DNA from: Brachybacterium sp. Z12
GTDB lineage: Bacteria; Actinomycetota; Actinomycetes; Actinomycetales; Dermabacteraceae
Reading direction: 5' to 3'
DNA: 64,000 nt
NCBI RefSeq assembly: GCF_014400405.1
Contig: NZ_CP060496.1
Span: 2,046,001 to 2,110,000 of the forward strand
Each line of letters starts with the position of its first letter. Within the stretch, counting starts at the first letter, position 1. Of the stretch, positions 27,666 through 39,135 are shown piece after piece. Under the pieces are notes generated by a model. That model saw only the letters and a list, made by a program, of their open reading frames with translations. It searched no databases and had not been told where the DNA came from. Made by a program: the position numbers and the translations under genes.

Positions 27666-30600
27666 TCAGTACTCGACAGGGGCGGTGCGCTTGCGGATCA
27701 TCGTCACCTCGTCGCGCTGATTGCCCGTGGGTCCGTAGTAGTTGAAGGCGTAGGAGAGCTGCGCGTAGCCGCCGATCAGGTGCGAGGGCTTGATCATGAT
27801 CCGCGTCAGCGAGTTCGTGACGCCTCCGCGCTTCCCATCCCGCTCCGTGACCGGCACGTTCACGGTGCGTTCCTGGCCGTGGTGCATGAAGGCGGTGCCC
27901 TTGGGCATGCGGTGGCTGACCACGGCGCGGGCCGCGACCACGCCGTTGCGGTTGACGGCTTCGACCCAGTCGTTGTCGGTGATGCCGACGGCTTCCGCGT
28001 CCTCGACGCTCATCCAGATGTTCTGCCCTCCGCGGGAAAGGTTCATCATGTAGAAGTTCTCCTGGTACATGGAGTGGATCGCCCACTTGTTGTGCGGGGT
28101 CAGGTAGCGCACGCTGATCCCGTCGGCGCCCTTGTCCCCGATCGGCGTCTCGCCGAACAGGGCGGTCATGTCCAACGGGGGTCGGAACACCGGCAGCGCC
28201 TCCCCATCTCCAGCATCCAGTCGTGATCGAGGTAGAAGTGCTGGCGCCCGGTGAGGGTGTGCCAGGGCTTCTTGCGCTCGACGTTGATGGTGAAGGGGCT
28301 GTAGCGCCTCCCGCCGGTCTCCGACCCGGACCACTCGGGGCTGGTGATCACCGGCACCGGGGCCGCCTTGGTGTCGGCGAAGTGGATCCGTTTGCCCTCG
28401 TGCTCGGCGGCGAGGTCGTGGAGCTTGACGCCGGTGCGCTTCTCGAGGGTCTTGAAACCCTGGGTGGCCATGTGGCCGTTGGTGGTCCCGGACAGCGCCA
28501 GGATGAACTCGCACGCCTGCAGGTCGGTCTCGATCTTGGGACGGCCGGCGGCCGCCCCGTCCCGCTTGACCCCGTTGAGCCGGCCCAGCTCCTCGACGTA
28601 CTCCTTCACCTCGTAGGTGATGCCCTTGGTGGTCATGCCGAGCGTGTCCAGCAGGGGCCCGATCGAGCTGAACTTGTCATAGATCTGCGTGTAGTCCCGC
28701 TCGACCTCGACCAGGGTGGGCATGGTGAGGCCCGGGATCGCCTCGCATTCACCGGCCTTCCAGTCCCGCACCCGGCCGTGCGGGGTGGCCATCGCGCCGG
28801 GGCTGTCGTGCTGAAGCGGGAAGGCCACCACATCCGTGCGGGTGCCCAGGTGGGTCTCGGCCAGCTCGCTGAACTTCTTGGCGATCGCCGCCCAGGCCTC
28901 CCAGTCGGTGCGGGATTCCCAGGGGTTGGTGATGGCGGGGTTGAAGGAGTGGATGAAGGGGTGCATGTCCGTGGTCGACAGGTCGTGCTTCTCGTACCAG
29001 GTCGACGCCGGCAGCACCACATCGGAGTGCAGGGTCTGGCTGGTCATGCGGAAGTCGAGGGTGAGGACGAGGTCGACCTTCCCGGTCGGTGCCTCCTCGC
29101 GCCACTTCACGTCCCGGGGCCGGAACTCCGGCGGGGTCTCCTCCTCCGTCGCCGCGGAGTCCACCCCCAGCAGGTGGCGGAAGAAGTACTGGTCGCCCTT
29201 GGCGGAGGAGCCCAGGGTGTTGGCGCGCCAGATCGACCAGATACGCGGGAAGTTCTCCGGGGCGTCGGGGTCCTCGGCCGCGAACTTGATCGTGCCGTCC
29301 TTGAGCCGGTCCACCAGGTACGGGATCGTCTCCTCCCCCGCCTCGGCGGCCCGGTCCGCCACGTCCAGCGAGGAGATGTCGAACTGGGGGAAGAAGGGCT
29401 GCCAGCCCAGCCGCTGGGACAGCGCCACCGCATCAGCAGTGGTGGTGCCGGAGAAGTGCCCGGCCCCCGTCTTCGCCGCGAGCGTGTCGGCCCCGAAGCG
29501 GTCGTAGCGCCACTGATCGGTGTGCATGTACCAGTAGGTGGTCTGGGTCATCTGCCGCGGGGGCCGGGACCAGTCCAGGGCGTTGGCCAGATGCATCCAG
29601 CCGGTGATGGGCCGGACCTTCTCCTGGCCGACGTAATGGGCCCAGCCGCCGCCGTTGACCCCCTGGGTGCCGCACAGGTTCGTCAGCGTCAGGAAGGAGC
29701 GATAGATGGTGTCGGAGTGGAACCAGTGGTTGGTGCCAGCCCCCATGATGATCATCGAGCGTCCGCCGGAGTCGATCGCGTTCTGCGCGAACTCTCGGGC
29801 GATCCGGGCCACGGCCACGCCGGGAACCCCGGTGATCCCCTCCTGCCAGGCCGGGGTGTAGAGAGCCTCGGCGTCGTCGAGGCCGGTGGCCCACTGCCCC
29901 GGCAGGCCCTCGCGGCCCACGCCGTACTCGGCCAGCAGCAGATCGAAGACGGTGGTGACGATGCGGCCGTCGATCCGACGCACCGGCACGCCCCGGGCCA
30001 CGTCCCCGCGGCCGCCCTGCCCGACGGTGTCGAAGCGGGGCATCAGCACCTCGGCCACCTCCTCGTGGTGGCCCAGCAGGCTCAGCGCGGGGTCGATGTC
30101 TCCCAGCTCGAGGTTCCAGCGGCCCACGCCGTCCTCCGAGAAGCGGTGGCCGAGGGTCCCGTTGGGGACCACGGGGCGCCGGTCGCCGCGTCGAACATCA
30201 TCGGCTTGAAGTCGGCGTGCTCCGTGGCCGCCTCGGCGGTGCGCTGCTCACCGGCCTCGCTGGCCACCAGGAACTTGCCGGGCACCAGGGTGCCGTCCTC
30301 ACGCTGCTCGAGCTGCACCAGGAACGGCAGGTCGGTGTACTGCTTGGAGTAGGCGTCAAAGTAGGCGGTCTGCCGGTCGACGTAGAACTCGCGCAGGATG
30401 GTGTGTCCCATCGCCATCGCCAGCGCGGCATCGGTGCCGGGATGCGGTGCCAGCCATTCGTCGGCGAACTTCACCGACTCGGCGTAGTCGGGCGCGATCG
30501 AGATGACCTTCTGCCCGCGGTAGCGGGCCTCGACCATCCAATGGGCGTCCGGGGTGCGCGTGAGCGGGACGTTCGAGCCCCACATGATGAGGTAGGCGGC

Positions 30601-31416
30601 GTCCCACCAGTCCCCGGACTCCGGCACGTCGGTCTGGTCGCCGAAGACCTGCGGGGAGGCGGGCGGGAGATCGGCGTACCAGTCGTAGAACGACAGCATG
30701 GAGCCGCCGATGAGCTGATGGAAGCGCGCTCCCGAGGAGAAGGAGACCTGGCTCATCGCGGGGATCGGCGAGAAGCCGGTGGCGCGATCGGGCCCGTACT
30801 CCTTGACGGTGTGGACGTACGCCGCCGAGATCATCTCCACGGTCTCGTCCCAGGAGGCTCGCACCAGCCCGCCCTTGCCCCGCACGGACTTGTAGCGGCG
30901 AGCCTTCTCCGGGTCGGAGACGATCGCCTTCCAGGCCTCGACCGGATCGTGGCCGGGGGCCTTCGCCTTCTCCTCGCGGTACATCTGCAGCAGAGCCGAG
31001 CGCACATAGGGGTAGCGGACCCGGGTGGGCGAGTAGGTGTACCAGGAGAAGGACGCGCCGCGGGGGCAGCCGCGCGGCTCGTACTCGGGCTTGTCCGGTC
31101 CGACCGAGGGGTAGTCGGTCTCCTGCGACTCCCAGGTGATCACGCCGTCCTTGACGTAGACCTTCCAGGAGCACGAGCCGGTGCAGTTCACGCCATGGGT
31201 GGAGCGCACCACCTTGTCGTGGCTCCAGCGCTCGCGGTAGAAGGAGTCGCCGCCGCGCCCGCCCACCTTGTGGGTCTCACGGTTGTCGTCGCTGATCTTC
31301 TCCGAGCGGCTGAACATCTTCCGCGCGCCGATGAGGGCGTCGAACAGCGGGGAGTCGATCCCGGCGGCGGGCTTGGCGGGCCGATCCTTCGGCGCCTGGC
31401 GGTCCTGGATGGTCAT
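27666..31416 (-). CDS. narG: Respiratory nitrate reductase alpha subunit (two frameshifts)
   Basis: NarG is the molybdopterin subunit that reduces nitrate to nitrite on the cytoplasmic side. The restored length is about 1250 residues. The N-terminal FS0 cluster is H-G-V-N-C-T-G-S-C with the fourth cysteine in R-G-C-P-R-G. The molybdenum-ligand aspartate is in F-Y-D-W-Y-A-D-L-P. Frame breaks lie at GGGG 30173-30176 and CCCC 28202-28205; one added base at each restores A-P-V-V-P-N-G and E-M-G-E-A-L-P-V. Without repair the reading frame splits into three. Confidence 0.94.
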
Positions 31417-31471
31417 GAGGTGCTCCTCCTGGAGACGAGGGGTGCGGGACGATCGGGACGAGGCACGGTCA

Positions 31472-32703
31472 TCAGGACACGGGGCTGGGGGCCGCAGCGC
31501 TCGCGCGTGCTCCTCGTGCGACGAAGAGCGTCACCACGATCGCGCCGAGGGTCGCCAGCAGCAGCAGCACGATCCCGAAGGAGTAGCTGCCGCTGTCGGC
31601 ATGAATCGCGCCCATGATCAGCGGTGGGATGAAGCCGCCCAGACCGCCGGCGGCGCCGACGAACCCGGTGACGGAGCCGACCACCGAGGGATCGCTGGTC
31701 TGGGCGACCAGGGCGAACACCGCGCCGGAGCCGAGCCCGAGGCCGCCTGCCATGACGATGTAGGCGACCGTGCCGATGGGCATCAGCGACGGCTGGAAGG
31801 CGAGCACCGCTGCGCAGAGCGCGACAGCCACGTAGGAGAGCTGCAGTGTGTTCGCTGCGCCCAGACGGTCCGAGAGGGTGCCGCCGAGGGGTCTCATCAC
31901 GACAGCGACGATCACGAACCCGGCCATGCGGAAGGAGGCGTCCGCCGCGTCGAGTCCGTACCAGTTCTGCAGCATCGTGGGCAGGAAGACGGAGAAGGCC
32001 ACGTAGCCGCCGAAGGACAGCGCGTAGAGGTAGCAGGCCTGCCAGGTCACCGTGAGCTTCATGACGGCCAGCGACTGGGCGACCATGTTCTTCCGGGAGG
32101 GCTGCCAGGTGGGGGCGTTGTGCATGAACAGCCAGGCCACCACGGCGTAGAGCACCAGGGCGATCGCGGTGAGCACGAAGGGGGCGGCGTCGCCGACCGA
32201 GTTGACCAGCGGCACGGTGGTGAAGGCGCTGATCGCGGTGCCGCCCATGCCCACGCCGTACAGACCGGTGGCCATGCCTCGCTTAGCGGGCGGGAACCAG
32301 GAGTTCACATAGGGCACGCCGATCGCGAACGTGGTGCCGGCGATGCCGAGGAAGAATCCGCCGAGCAGAAGGGTGGGGTAGGTGTGCTGGCCGATGAATC
32401 CGACGAAGAGGACGGGAATGACGGTGATGACCGATACGGCCGGGAACATCAGGTGCCCGCCGAGGCGGTCGGTCAGGCCTCCCATCACGATGCGGCCCAG
32501 CGACCCGACCAGGACGGGGATCGCGACGATCAGGGAGGCATCGGCGGCGAGGCCCTGCTCGACGTAGACGGGGCCCAGGGGGCTCAGCAGTGCCCAGGCC
32601 CAGAAGTTCACCCGAATCCGAGCGTGACCAGGGCAAGTGCACGCCAGGCTCCGGCTGGGACGGCGTTGGTGTCGGCGGCTCTGGGGACGGGGGACGCGGT
32701 CAT
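31472..32703 (-). CDS. narK: MFS nitrate/nitrite transporter (one frameshift)
   Basis: The restored protein is about 410 residues with 12 predicted hydrophobic helices. It has the MFS loop G-R-I-V-M-G-G-L-T-D-R and two nitrate-signature-like glycine-rich helices (G-I-A-G-T-T-F-A-I-G and G-F-V-G-A-A-G-G-L-G-G). It imports nitrate and/or exports nitrite. The frame breaks at CCC 32611-32613, where one missing base turns F-G-V-N-F-W into F-G-stop. ATG 32703 has GGAGA upstream. It is first in the narKGHJI operon. Confidence 0.9.
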
Positions 32704-32778
32704 GGTCGACTCTCCACGCTCGAGGGCAAGTGCGTGGATCGAGGACTGCCCGGTGACGCGTCGCGAGGGGTGATCTTC

Positions 32779-32801
32779 ACCCTTCAAGGGTCCTCGACCC
32801 T
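32779..32801 (-). promoter_or_regulatory. Overlapping palindromes in the narK leader
   Basis: ACCCTT-C-AAGGGT (32779-32791) overlaps AGGGTC-CTC-GACCCT (32787-32801). The shared AGGGT arm can pair with either neighbour. The site is about 76-98 bases upstream of the narK ATG, just after a TAGTCT -10-like box (32809-32814, minus strand). It could be a repressor operator or two alternative RNA hairpins. Confidence 0.45.
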
Positions 32802-32889
32802 GAGGCTCAGACTAGGGGACTTCGGTCCCGGAAATCATGGATTCGGGGAACCTCTTCGTTTCCAGTGCTTTATGGACGGTCGTGTCGGT

Positions 32890-32906
32890 GCATTCTCGAA
32901 GAATGC
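32890..32906 (-). promoter_or_regulatory. 17-base palindrome upstream of narK promoter
   Basis: GCATTCT-CGA-AGAATGC is a perfect 7-3-7 palindrome about 80 bases upstream of the -10-like box, a position suited to an activator. This stretch is more AT-rich than its surroundings. The binding protein is unknown. Confidence 0.45.
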
Positions 32907-32950
32907 GAATTCAGCAATGCGGGCGTCACGTAATTGAGCGTGATGAGAGG

Positions 32951-33499
32951 TCACTCGGGGGTGTCGAGCTCGAGATCCACCATGAGCTCGGAGGCGATCG
33001 TCTCGAGCGCCTCGCGCACATCGGCTTCCTCGGCCTCGGCGGGGAGCCGCAGCTCGGCCTCCGCCTCGAACAGCATGCCGCCGCCTTCCGGAGCCTCCCG
33101 GGTCCAGCTGCGCAGACCGTCGATGGTCGCACCCTGCGAGCGCAGCGCGGAGGTCACCTCGCGGACCATCCCGGTGGTGCGGTCCTGCCCCAGCAGGTGG
33201 AGGCGCAGCGCGGTCCGCGGTCCTGAATCCGCCCCCTCCACCGCCCCTTCGGTCGCCTCGACCGCGAGACCGGCCTCTTCGGCGAGGGCGGGCAGCGCCC
33301 CCAGGAAAGCCGCGACGCTCTCGTCCGGCAGCTCGACCTGGACGATGCCGGCGAACTTGCCGGCGAGCAGCGCCAGCTGGCTGTCGACCCAGTTCCCTCC
33401 GTGCTCGTCGACGGCGGCGGCGAGGGCGGCGACGAGGCCGGGGCGGTCGTCTCCGATGGCGGTCAGCACATAGGTGGTTGTCGTCACATGGGGCGTCAT
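32951..33499 (-). CDS. Double ACT-domain protein (GcvR-like)
   Basis: An intact 182-residue cytoplasmic protein with two ACT domains. The first begins V-L-T-A-I-G-D-D-R-P-G-L-V and the second has L-L-G-Q-D-R-T-T-G-M-V. This layout matches GcvR-type regulatory proteins that sense amino acids. It follows cimA by 48 bases, so it may sense branched-chain amino acids or glycine/serine; that is inference. No catalytic domain is present. Confidence 0.8.
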   Translation of the reverse strand: MTPHVTTTTYVLTAIGDDRPGLVAALAAAVDEHGGNWVDSQLALLAGKFAGIVQVELPDESVAAFLGALPALAEEAGLAVEATEGAVEGADSGPRTALRLHLLGQDRTTGMVREVTSALRSQGATIDGLRSWTREAPEGGGMLFEAEAELRLPAEAEEADVREALETIASELMVDLELDTPE

Positions 33500-33547
33500 G
33501 CGTTCAGGGTAGCCCCCGCGCCGCGACCGGGACCATGGGTCCCGGGA

Positions 33548-35177
33548 TCAGACCCCGGCCTTGTACAGACCGTAGGTGTACGCGTCGTAGACGGCCTCCC
33601 AGGAGGCCTCGATGACGTTCGGGCCCACGCCCACGGTCTGGAACTCCAGTCCGCGCCCAGAGGTGCGCACGAGCACCGGGTGGTGGCGTCGGTGCCGTGG
33701 TGGGCGTCGAGGATGCGCACCTTGAAGTCGCGCAGCTCGAAATCGTCGACCTCGGGGTGGCGTTCACGCAGCGCCTCGCGCAGTGCGAGGTCCAGGGCGT
33801 TGACCGGGCCGTTGCCCTCGGCGATCGCGACCTTGCGCTCGTGCGGCCCATCGCCGTCGGCGAGCAGCTTCACGGTCGCCTCGCTCTCGAGGCTGCCGTC
33901 GCGGCCGAGCTGCGAGGTGGCGCGCCAGGACTCGACGATCGAATAGCTGGGGGCCTGCCCGAGCTCATCCAGCAGCAGCAGCTCGAAGGAGGCATCGGCC
34001 GCCTCATAGGAGTAGCCGATCGCCTCGCGCTGCTTGACCGTCGCCGCGAGGCGCGAGAGCAGCTCGGGATGACCGGCCAGGTCGAATCCGAGCTCGCGCC
34101 CCTTGAGCTCGATCGATGCGCGGCCCGCCATGTCGGAGATGATCATCCGCATGTCATTGCCGACGGCTTTCGGATCGGTGTGCTGGTAGAGGTCCGGGTC
34201 CACCCGGATCGCGCTCGCGTGCAGGCCCGCTTTGTGGGCGAAGGCGCTCGCGCCGACGTACGGGGCTCGCGGGTTCACCGGCATGTTGACGATCTCGCCG
34301 ATCGCGTGGGCGATGCGGGTGGTCTCCTCGAACGTCTCGACGGGGACCAGATCCATGCCCATCTTCAGCTGGAGGTCCGCCATCAGGGTGACGAGGTCCG
34401 CGTTGCCGGTGCGCTCTCCGTAGCCGTTGATGCAGCCCTGGACGTGGGTGATTCCGGCCCGCACCGCGGAGATCGCGTTCGCGACCGCGCAGCCGGTGTC
34501 GTTGTGGGTGTGGGCGCCGAGGCGGGCCTCCCCGCTCCCGCGGCCGTGAGCCGGGCGCGCAGCTGGTCGACGATCTCGGTCACCTGGTGCGGGAGCATCC
34601 CGCCATTGGTGTCGCACAGCACCAGCACGGAGGCGCCGGCCTCATAGGCGGCGAGCAGCACCGAGGTCGTGTACTCCGCATCGTGGATGAAGCCGTCGAA
34701 GAAGTGCTCCGCGTCGAGGAACACCTCCCGGCCGAGGCCCACCAGGTGCTCGACCGTGTCGCGCACCATCGCGAGGTTCTCCTCAGCGGTGGTGCGCAGG
34801 GCTCCGGTGACGTGACGCAGATCGGACTTGGCGACCAGCGTGATGGTGGGTGCGCCGGAGTCCACCAGCGCCGCGACCTGGGGGTCCTCCCCCACCGCGA
34901 GGCCGGCTTTGCGCGTGGCGCCGAATGCTGCGAGCCGTGCGCTGCGCAGCTCGAGCTCCTGGGCGGCGCGGGCGAAGAACTCGGTGTCGCGGGGGACGGC
35001 GCCGGGCCATCCTCCCTCGATGTAGGTCACCCCGAGCTCGTCGAGGTGGCGGGCGACGGCCAGCTTGTCTGCGACGGAGAGCGTGAGCCCCTCCTGCTGG
35101 GAGCCGTCGCGCAGGGTAGTGTCGTAGAGATGGAACGACGGGATGGGAGCGATCGCCTCGGTGGCTGCGGTGGTCAT
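33548..35177 (-). CDS. cimA: (R)-citramalate synthase (two frameshifts)
   Basis: CimA condenses pyruvate and acetyl-CoA to citramalate, a threonine-independent entry to isoleucine. The restored protein is about 543 residues. The catalytic TIM barrel has Y-D-T-T-L-R-D-G-S-Q-Q-E-G near residue 18 and H-T-H-N-D-T-G; the LeuA-type dimer regulatory domain is C-terminal. It is closer to citramalate synthase than to LeuA (Y-I-E-G-G-W-P-G at the start of the barrel). Frame breaks are at CCCC 34530-34533 and near 33676. Seven bases after ilvE. Confidence 0.88.
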
Positions 35178-35184
35178 CGCGCGC

Positions 35185-36277
35185 TCACACCAGTCGGGTC
35201 AGCCAGCCGTGACGGTCCGGGATCCGGCCGTACTGGATGTCGGTGAGCTCCTTGCGCAGGGCGAGGGTGACCTGCCCGGAGCCGCCATCGCCCACGGTCC
35301 AGGAGCCGCCGTGGGCACGGAACTCGCCGATCGGGTTGATAACCGCGGCGGTGCCGCAGGCGAACATCTCGGTGATCTCCCCGCTGGTGACCTGCTCGAG
35401 CACCTCGCTCATGACCAGGCGCTGCTCGGAGACCTCGAGGCCGCGATCTTCGGCCAGCCGCAGGATCGAGTGGCGGGTGACGCCCTCGAGGATCGAGCCG
35501 GTCAGGGCCGGGGTGAGCAGCCGCCCGTCGCGGGTGATCGCGAAGACGTTCATCCCGGAGAGCTCGTCGATGCTGGTGTGGGTCTCGGAGTCCAGGAACA
35601 GCACCTCGTCGGCCCCGTGCTCGGCCGCCTCGTTCTTGCCCAGCAGCGAGGAGGCGTAGTTGCCTCCGCACTTCGCCGCGCGCCGGTGCCGCCGGCTCCG
35701 GCGCGCGCGTACTCGTCGGTGATCCACACGACCAGGGGCTGGACGCCCCGGGGAAGTACGGGCCGGCGGGCGAGGCGATCACGTAGTAGTCCACGGTGTG
35801 CGAGGCCCGCACGCCGAGGAACTCCTCGCTGGCGAACATGAACGGCCTCAGGTACAGCGACTCCTCGCTGGTGGCCTCCGGCACCCAGGGCTCATCCGCC
35901 GCGGTCACGGCCTTCAGCGAGGCGAGGAAGTCCTCGACCGGCAGCTCCGGGAGCGCGAGGCGGCGGGCGGAGCGCTGGAGGCGCTCACCGTTGGCCTCGG
36001 GCCGGAAGGTCCACACCGAGCCATCGGCGTGGCGGAAGGCCTTGAGCCCCTCGAAGATCTCCTGGCCGTAATGCAGCACGGCGGCGGCGGGCGAGAGCTG
36101 GAGCGGGCCGAAGGGCACCACCTCCGCCTCGCCCCATCCGCCGTCCACGGTCCAGCGGGCGCGGGCCATGAAGTCCGTGTAGTGCTGCCCGAAGCCCGGG
36201 TCGGCGAGGATCTGGGCGCGCTCGTCGTCGCCGACACGACGGGTGGTGCTGGTCTGGGTGAAGTCGAGCGCGCTCAC
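35185..36277 (-). CDS. ilvE: Branched-chain amino acid aminotransferase (two frameshifts)
   Basis: IlvE is a PLP enzyme of fold type IV that makes Val, Leu and Ile from their keto acids. The restored length is about 364 residues. Landmarks are Y-G-Q-E-I-F-E-G-L-K-A near the N-terminus, R-P-F-M-F-A-S-E-E, the PLP lysine in A-K-C-G-G-N-Y-A, and F-A-C-G-T-A-A-V-I. Breaks lie at 35746-35753 and at about 35678-35690, the second only a few residues before the catalytic lysine. Both fit single lost bases. Confidence 0.92.
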
Positions 36278-36327
36278 GGGGTTCTCCTCGGTGAAGGTGT
36301 GAAGGTCAGTGTGTCAGGGGCCGGGGC

Positions 36328-37405
36328 TCAGCGCCCGGAGATCGCCGCGACCAGGTCGTCGCCGATCTGCGAGGTCCCCCGGGCGGCGAGCTCCTCGGAG
36401 CCGGCGCGGGCGGCGAGGTCGTTCTCGACTGCGGCGCGCACCGCGGCGGCCGGTTCGAGGTGGCCCATATGGTCCAGCAGCAGCGCGACCGAGAGCACGG
36501 TGGCGGTGGGGTCGGCGAGGTCCTTGCCCGCGATGTCGGGGGCCGAGCCGTGGACCGGCTCGAACATCGAGGGGAAGGCGCCGGTGGGGTTGATGTTGCC
36601 GCTCGCGGCCAGGCCGATGCCGCCGCCGACAGCTGCGGCGAGGTCGGTGACGATGTCGCCGAAGAGGTTGTCGGTGACGATGACGTCGAAGCGGGAGGGA
36701 TCGGTGACCAGGTAGATCATCGCCGCGTCCACGTGGGCGTAGTCCACCGTGACATCGGGGTGCTCGGCACCGACCTGCTCGACGATCCGGCGGTAGAGGT
36801 GCCCGGCATGGACCAGCACGTTGTGCTTGTGGACCAGGGTGAGCTTCTTGCGACGGCGCTCGGCCTGCTCGAAGGCGTAGCGCACCACGCGCTCCACACC
36901 GACTGCGGTGTTGAGGGAGACCTCGGTCGCGACCTCGAGCTCGGTGCCGGTGCGCAGCGAGCCGCCGTTGCCCACATAGGGGCCCTCGGTGCCCTCGCGG
37001 ACCACCACGAAGTCCATCTCCCCGGATCGGACAGGGGCGAGGTCACGCCGGGGAAGAGCTTGGTGGGGCGCAGGTTGACGTAGTGGTCGAAGGCGAAGCG
37101 CAGCTTGAGCAGGAGACCGCGCTCGAGCACGCCCGAGGGGACTCCCGGATCGCCGACGGCGCCCAGCAGGATCGCGTCGTGCTCGGCCAGGCGTGCCATG
37201 TCCTCGTCGGTGAGCGTCTCCCCGTGCGGTGCCAGCGGCCCGCACCGAGGTCGAAATCGGTGGTCTCGACGCTCACGCCGACGGGCTCGAGGGCGGCGCG
37301 CAGGGCGCGCAGGCCCTGCGGGACGACCTCCTGGCCGATGCCGTCGCCCTCGATGACGGCGAGCTTCAGGACGGACGAGGGGGCAGGGGCGCTGGGGGTG
37401 CTCAT
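36328..37405 (-). CDS. leuB: 3-isopropylmalate dehydrogenase (two frameshifts)
   Basis: LeuB oxidises and decarboxylates 3-isopropylmalate in leucine synthesis. The restored protein is about 359 residues. It has I-E-G-D-G-I-G at the N-terminus, [10 protein letters not shown], the metal-binding [10 protein letters not shown], and [12 protein letters not shown]. Breaks are at CCCC 37220-37223 and CCCC 37020-37023; one base each restores T-G-E-T-L-T-D-E-D and D-P-G-E-M-D-F-V-V. It lies between serA and ilvE on the same strand. Confidence 0.93.
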
Positions 37406-37433
37406 GGCAGGACTCCGGTTCTTCGAGAAGCGA

Positions 37434-39039
37434 TCAGTAGACGAGGTCGACGGCGTGGATCGAGCGGGCGTCGATGGCCGCGCCCAGCTCCTCGGCGAAC
37501 TCGCGGTCCACGGACTCGTCGAGGTCCAGGACCACGAGGGCCTCGGCGCCGCGGCTGCGGCCCGCGCGGGAGACCTGCATGCCGGCGATGTTCACGCCGG
37601 CCTCGCCGAGCCGGAGCCCGTACTGACCGATCAGGCCCGGGCCGTCCTCGTAGCGGATGATCAGCAGGTGGTCGCTCAGCGGGACGTCCAGGGCGTGGCC
37701 GAAGACCTCCGTGAGCTTGTGCTCCTGGTCCACGCCGCTGAGCGTTCCGGAGACGGTGACGACCGTGCTGTCGCGCAGGGTGCCGCGCAGGGTGATGACG
37801 TTGCGGAACCGCTCGGTGCTCTCATCAGTCACCAGCTGCACCGTGATCCCGCGCTCCTCGGCCAGGACCGGGGCGTTGACGTAGCTGACCTGCTCGGTGA
37901 CCACGGAGCGGAACACGCCGCGCAGGGCGGAGAGCTTCAGCGCGGTGACATCCCGGGAGGCGATCTCGCCGTGGACCTCGATGTCGAGCAGCTCGGGCGA
38001 CTCCCCGCCAGGGTGGTGAACAGCTGGCCGAGACGGTCGGCGAGAGCGACTCCGGGGCGCACCACGTCATCGATCGCACCGCCGGCGACGTTGACCGCAT
38101 CGGGCACCAGCTCGCCGGCCAGCGCCAGGCGCACGGACTTCGCGACCGCGACGCCGGCCTTCTCCTGGGCCTCCGCGGTCGAGGCGCCGAGGTGCGGGGT
38201 GAGGGTGATGTTCTCGAGCTCGAGCAGCCGCTTCGCGGTCTCGGATGCGGCCGGCGGCTCGGAGCTGTAGACGTCGAGCGCGGCGCCGGCGATGCGGCCG
38301 GAGGAGAGCGCCTCGTACAGGGCCTCCTCATCGATCAGGCCGCCGCGAGCGGCGTTGACCACGTGCAGGGAGGGCTTGGCGAGGGCGAACTGCTCGGCGC
38401 CGATCAGGCCGGTGGTCTCCGGGGTCTTCGGCATGTGCACGGTGACGACGTCCGCCTCGCGCATCAGTTCGTCGAGCTCGACGACGCGGGCTCCGAGCTC
38501 GGCGGCACGGGTGTGGTTGACGTAGGGGTCGTAGGCGAGCAGCTCCACGCCGAGGGCGCCAGGCGCTCGGCGACCAGCTGGCCGATCCGGCCGAAGCCGA
38601 CCACGCCCACGGTCTTGCCCAGCAGCTCGACGCCGCTGAGCTGCTTGCGCTCCCACTTCCCGGCCTTCACGGAGGCGTCAGCACGGCCCAGATTGCGCAT
38701 CGAGGCCAGGATCAGCGCGACCGCGAGCTCCGCGGCGGAGGTGATGTTCGAGGTCGGGGCATTGATGACCATGACGCCCGCGCTGGTGGCGGCGGGCACG
38801 TCCACGTTGTCCAGGCCCACGCCCGCGCGCGCGACGACCTTCAGCTGCTTGGCGGCGGCATAGACCTCGGCGTCGACCTGGGTCGCGGAGCGGACCAGGA
38901 GCGCGTCGGCGTCGGCGACGGCCTCGAGCAGGGCACCGCGATCGGTGCCGTCGACGTGGCGGACATCGGCATCATCGCCGAAGACCTCGATGGTGGCGGG
39001 CGAGAGTTCTTCGGCGAGCAGCACGACGGGACGGGTCAC
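37434..39039 (-). CDS. serA: D-3-phosphoglycerate dehydrogenase (two frameshifts)
   Basis: SerA begins serine synthesis. The restored length is about 535 residues, the long actinobacterial form: substrate and NAD domains, an intervening domain and a C-terminal ACT domain ([12 protein letters not shown]). The NAD motif is G-F-G-R-I-G-Q; catalytic segments are [10 protein letters not shown] and T-P-H-L-G-A-S-T. Breaks lie near 38554-38558 and at CCCC 38003-38006. The start is GTG 39039 with AAGG upstream. ACT-mediated serine feedback is expected from the family. Confidence 0.93.
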
Positions 39040-39135
39040 TGGGGGTACCTTCCGGGACGATTCGGCGGCGGCGGGGAGAGCCGTCGTCAGGGCCGAGCAC
39101 AGACTACTGCCCTGTCCGCCATTCGGTCATCTCGG

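Noticed and set aside
27666-31416. narG, ilvD, ligA and similar genes as pseudogenes
   Set aside because: Breaks are single-base, lie mostly in G/C runs, and restore exact motifs; essential genes are hit as often as others. Sequence error is the simpler cause.
24170-32703. Nitrate reductase block as a horizontally acquired island
   Set aside because: Base composition and codon use look like the neighbours, and there are no integrases, insertion sequences or flanking repeats.
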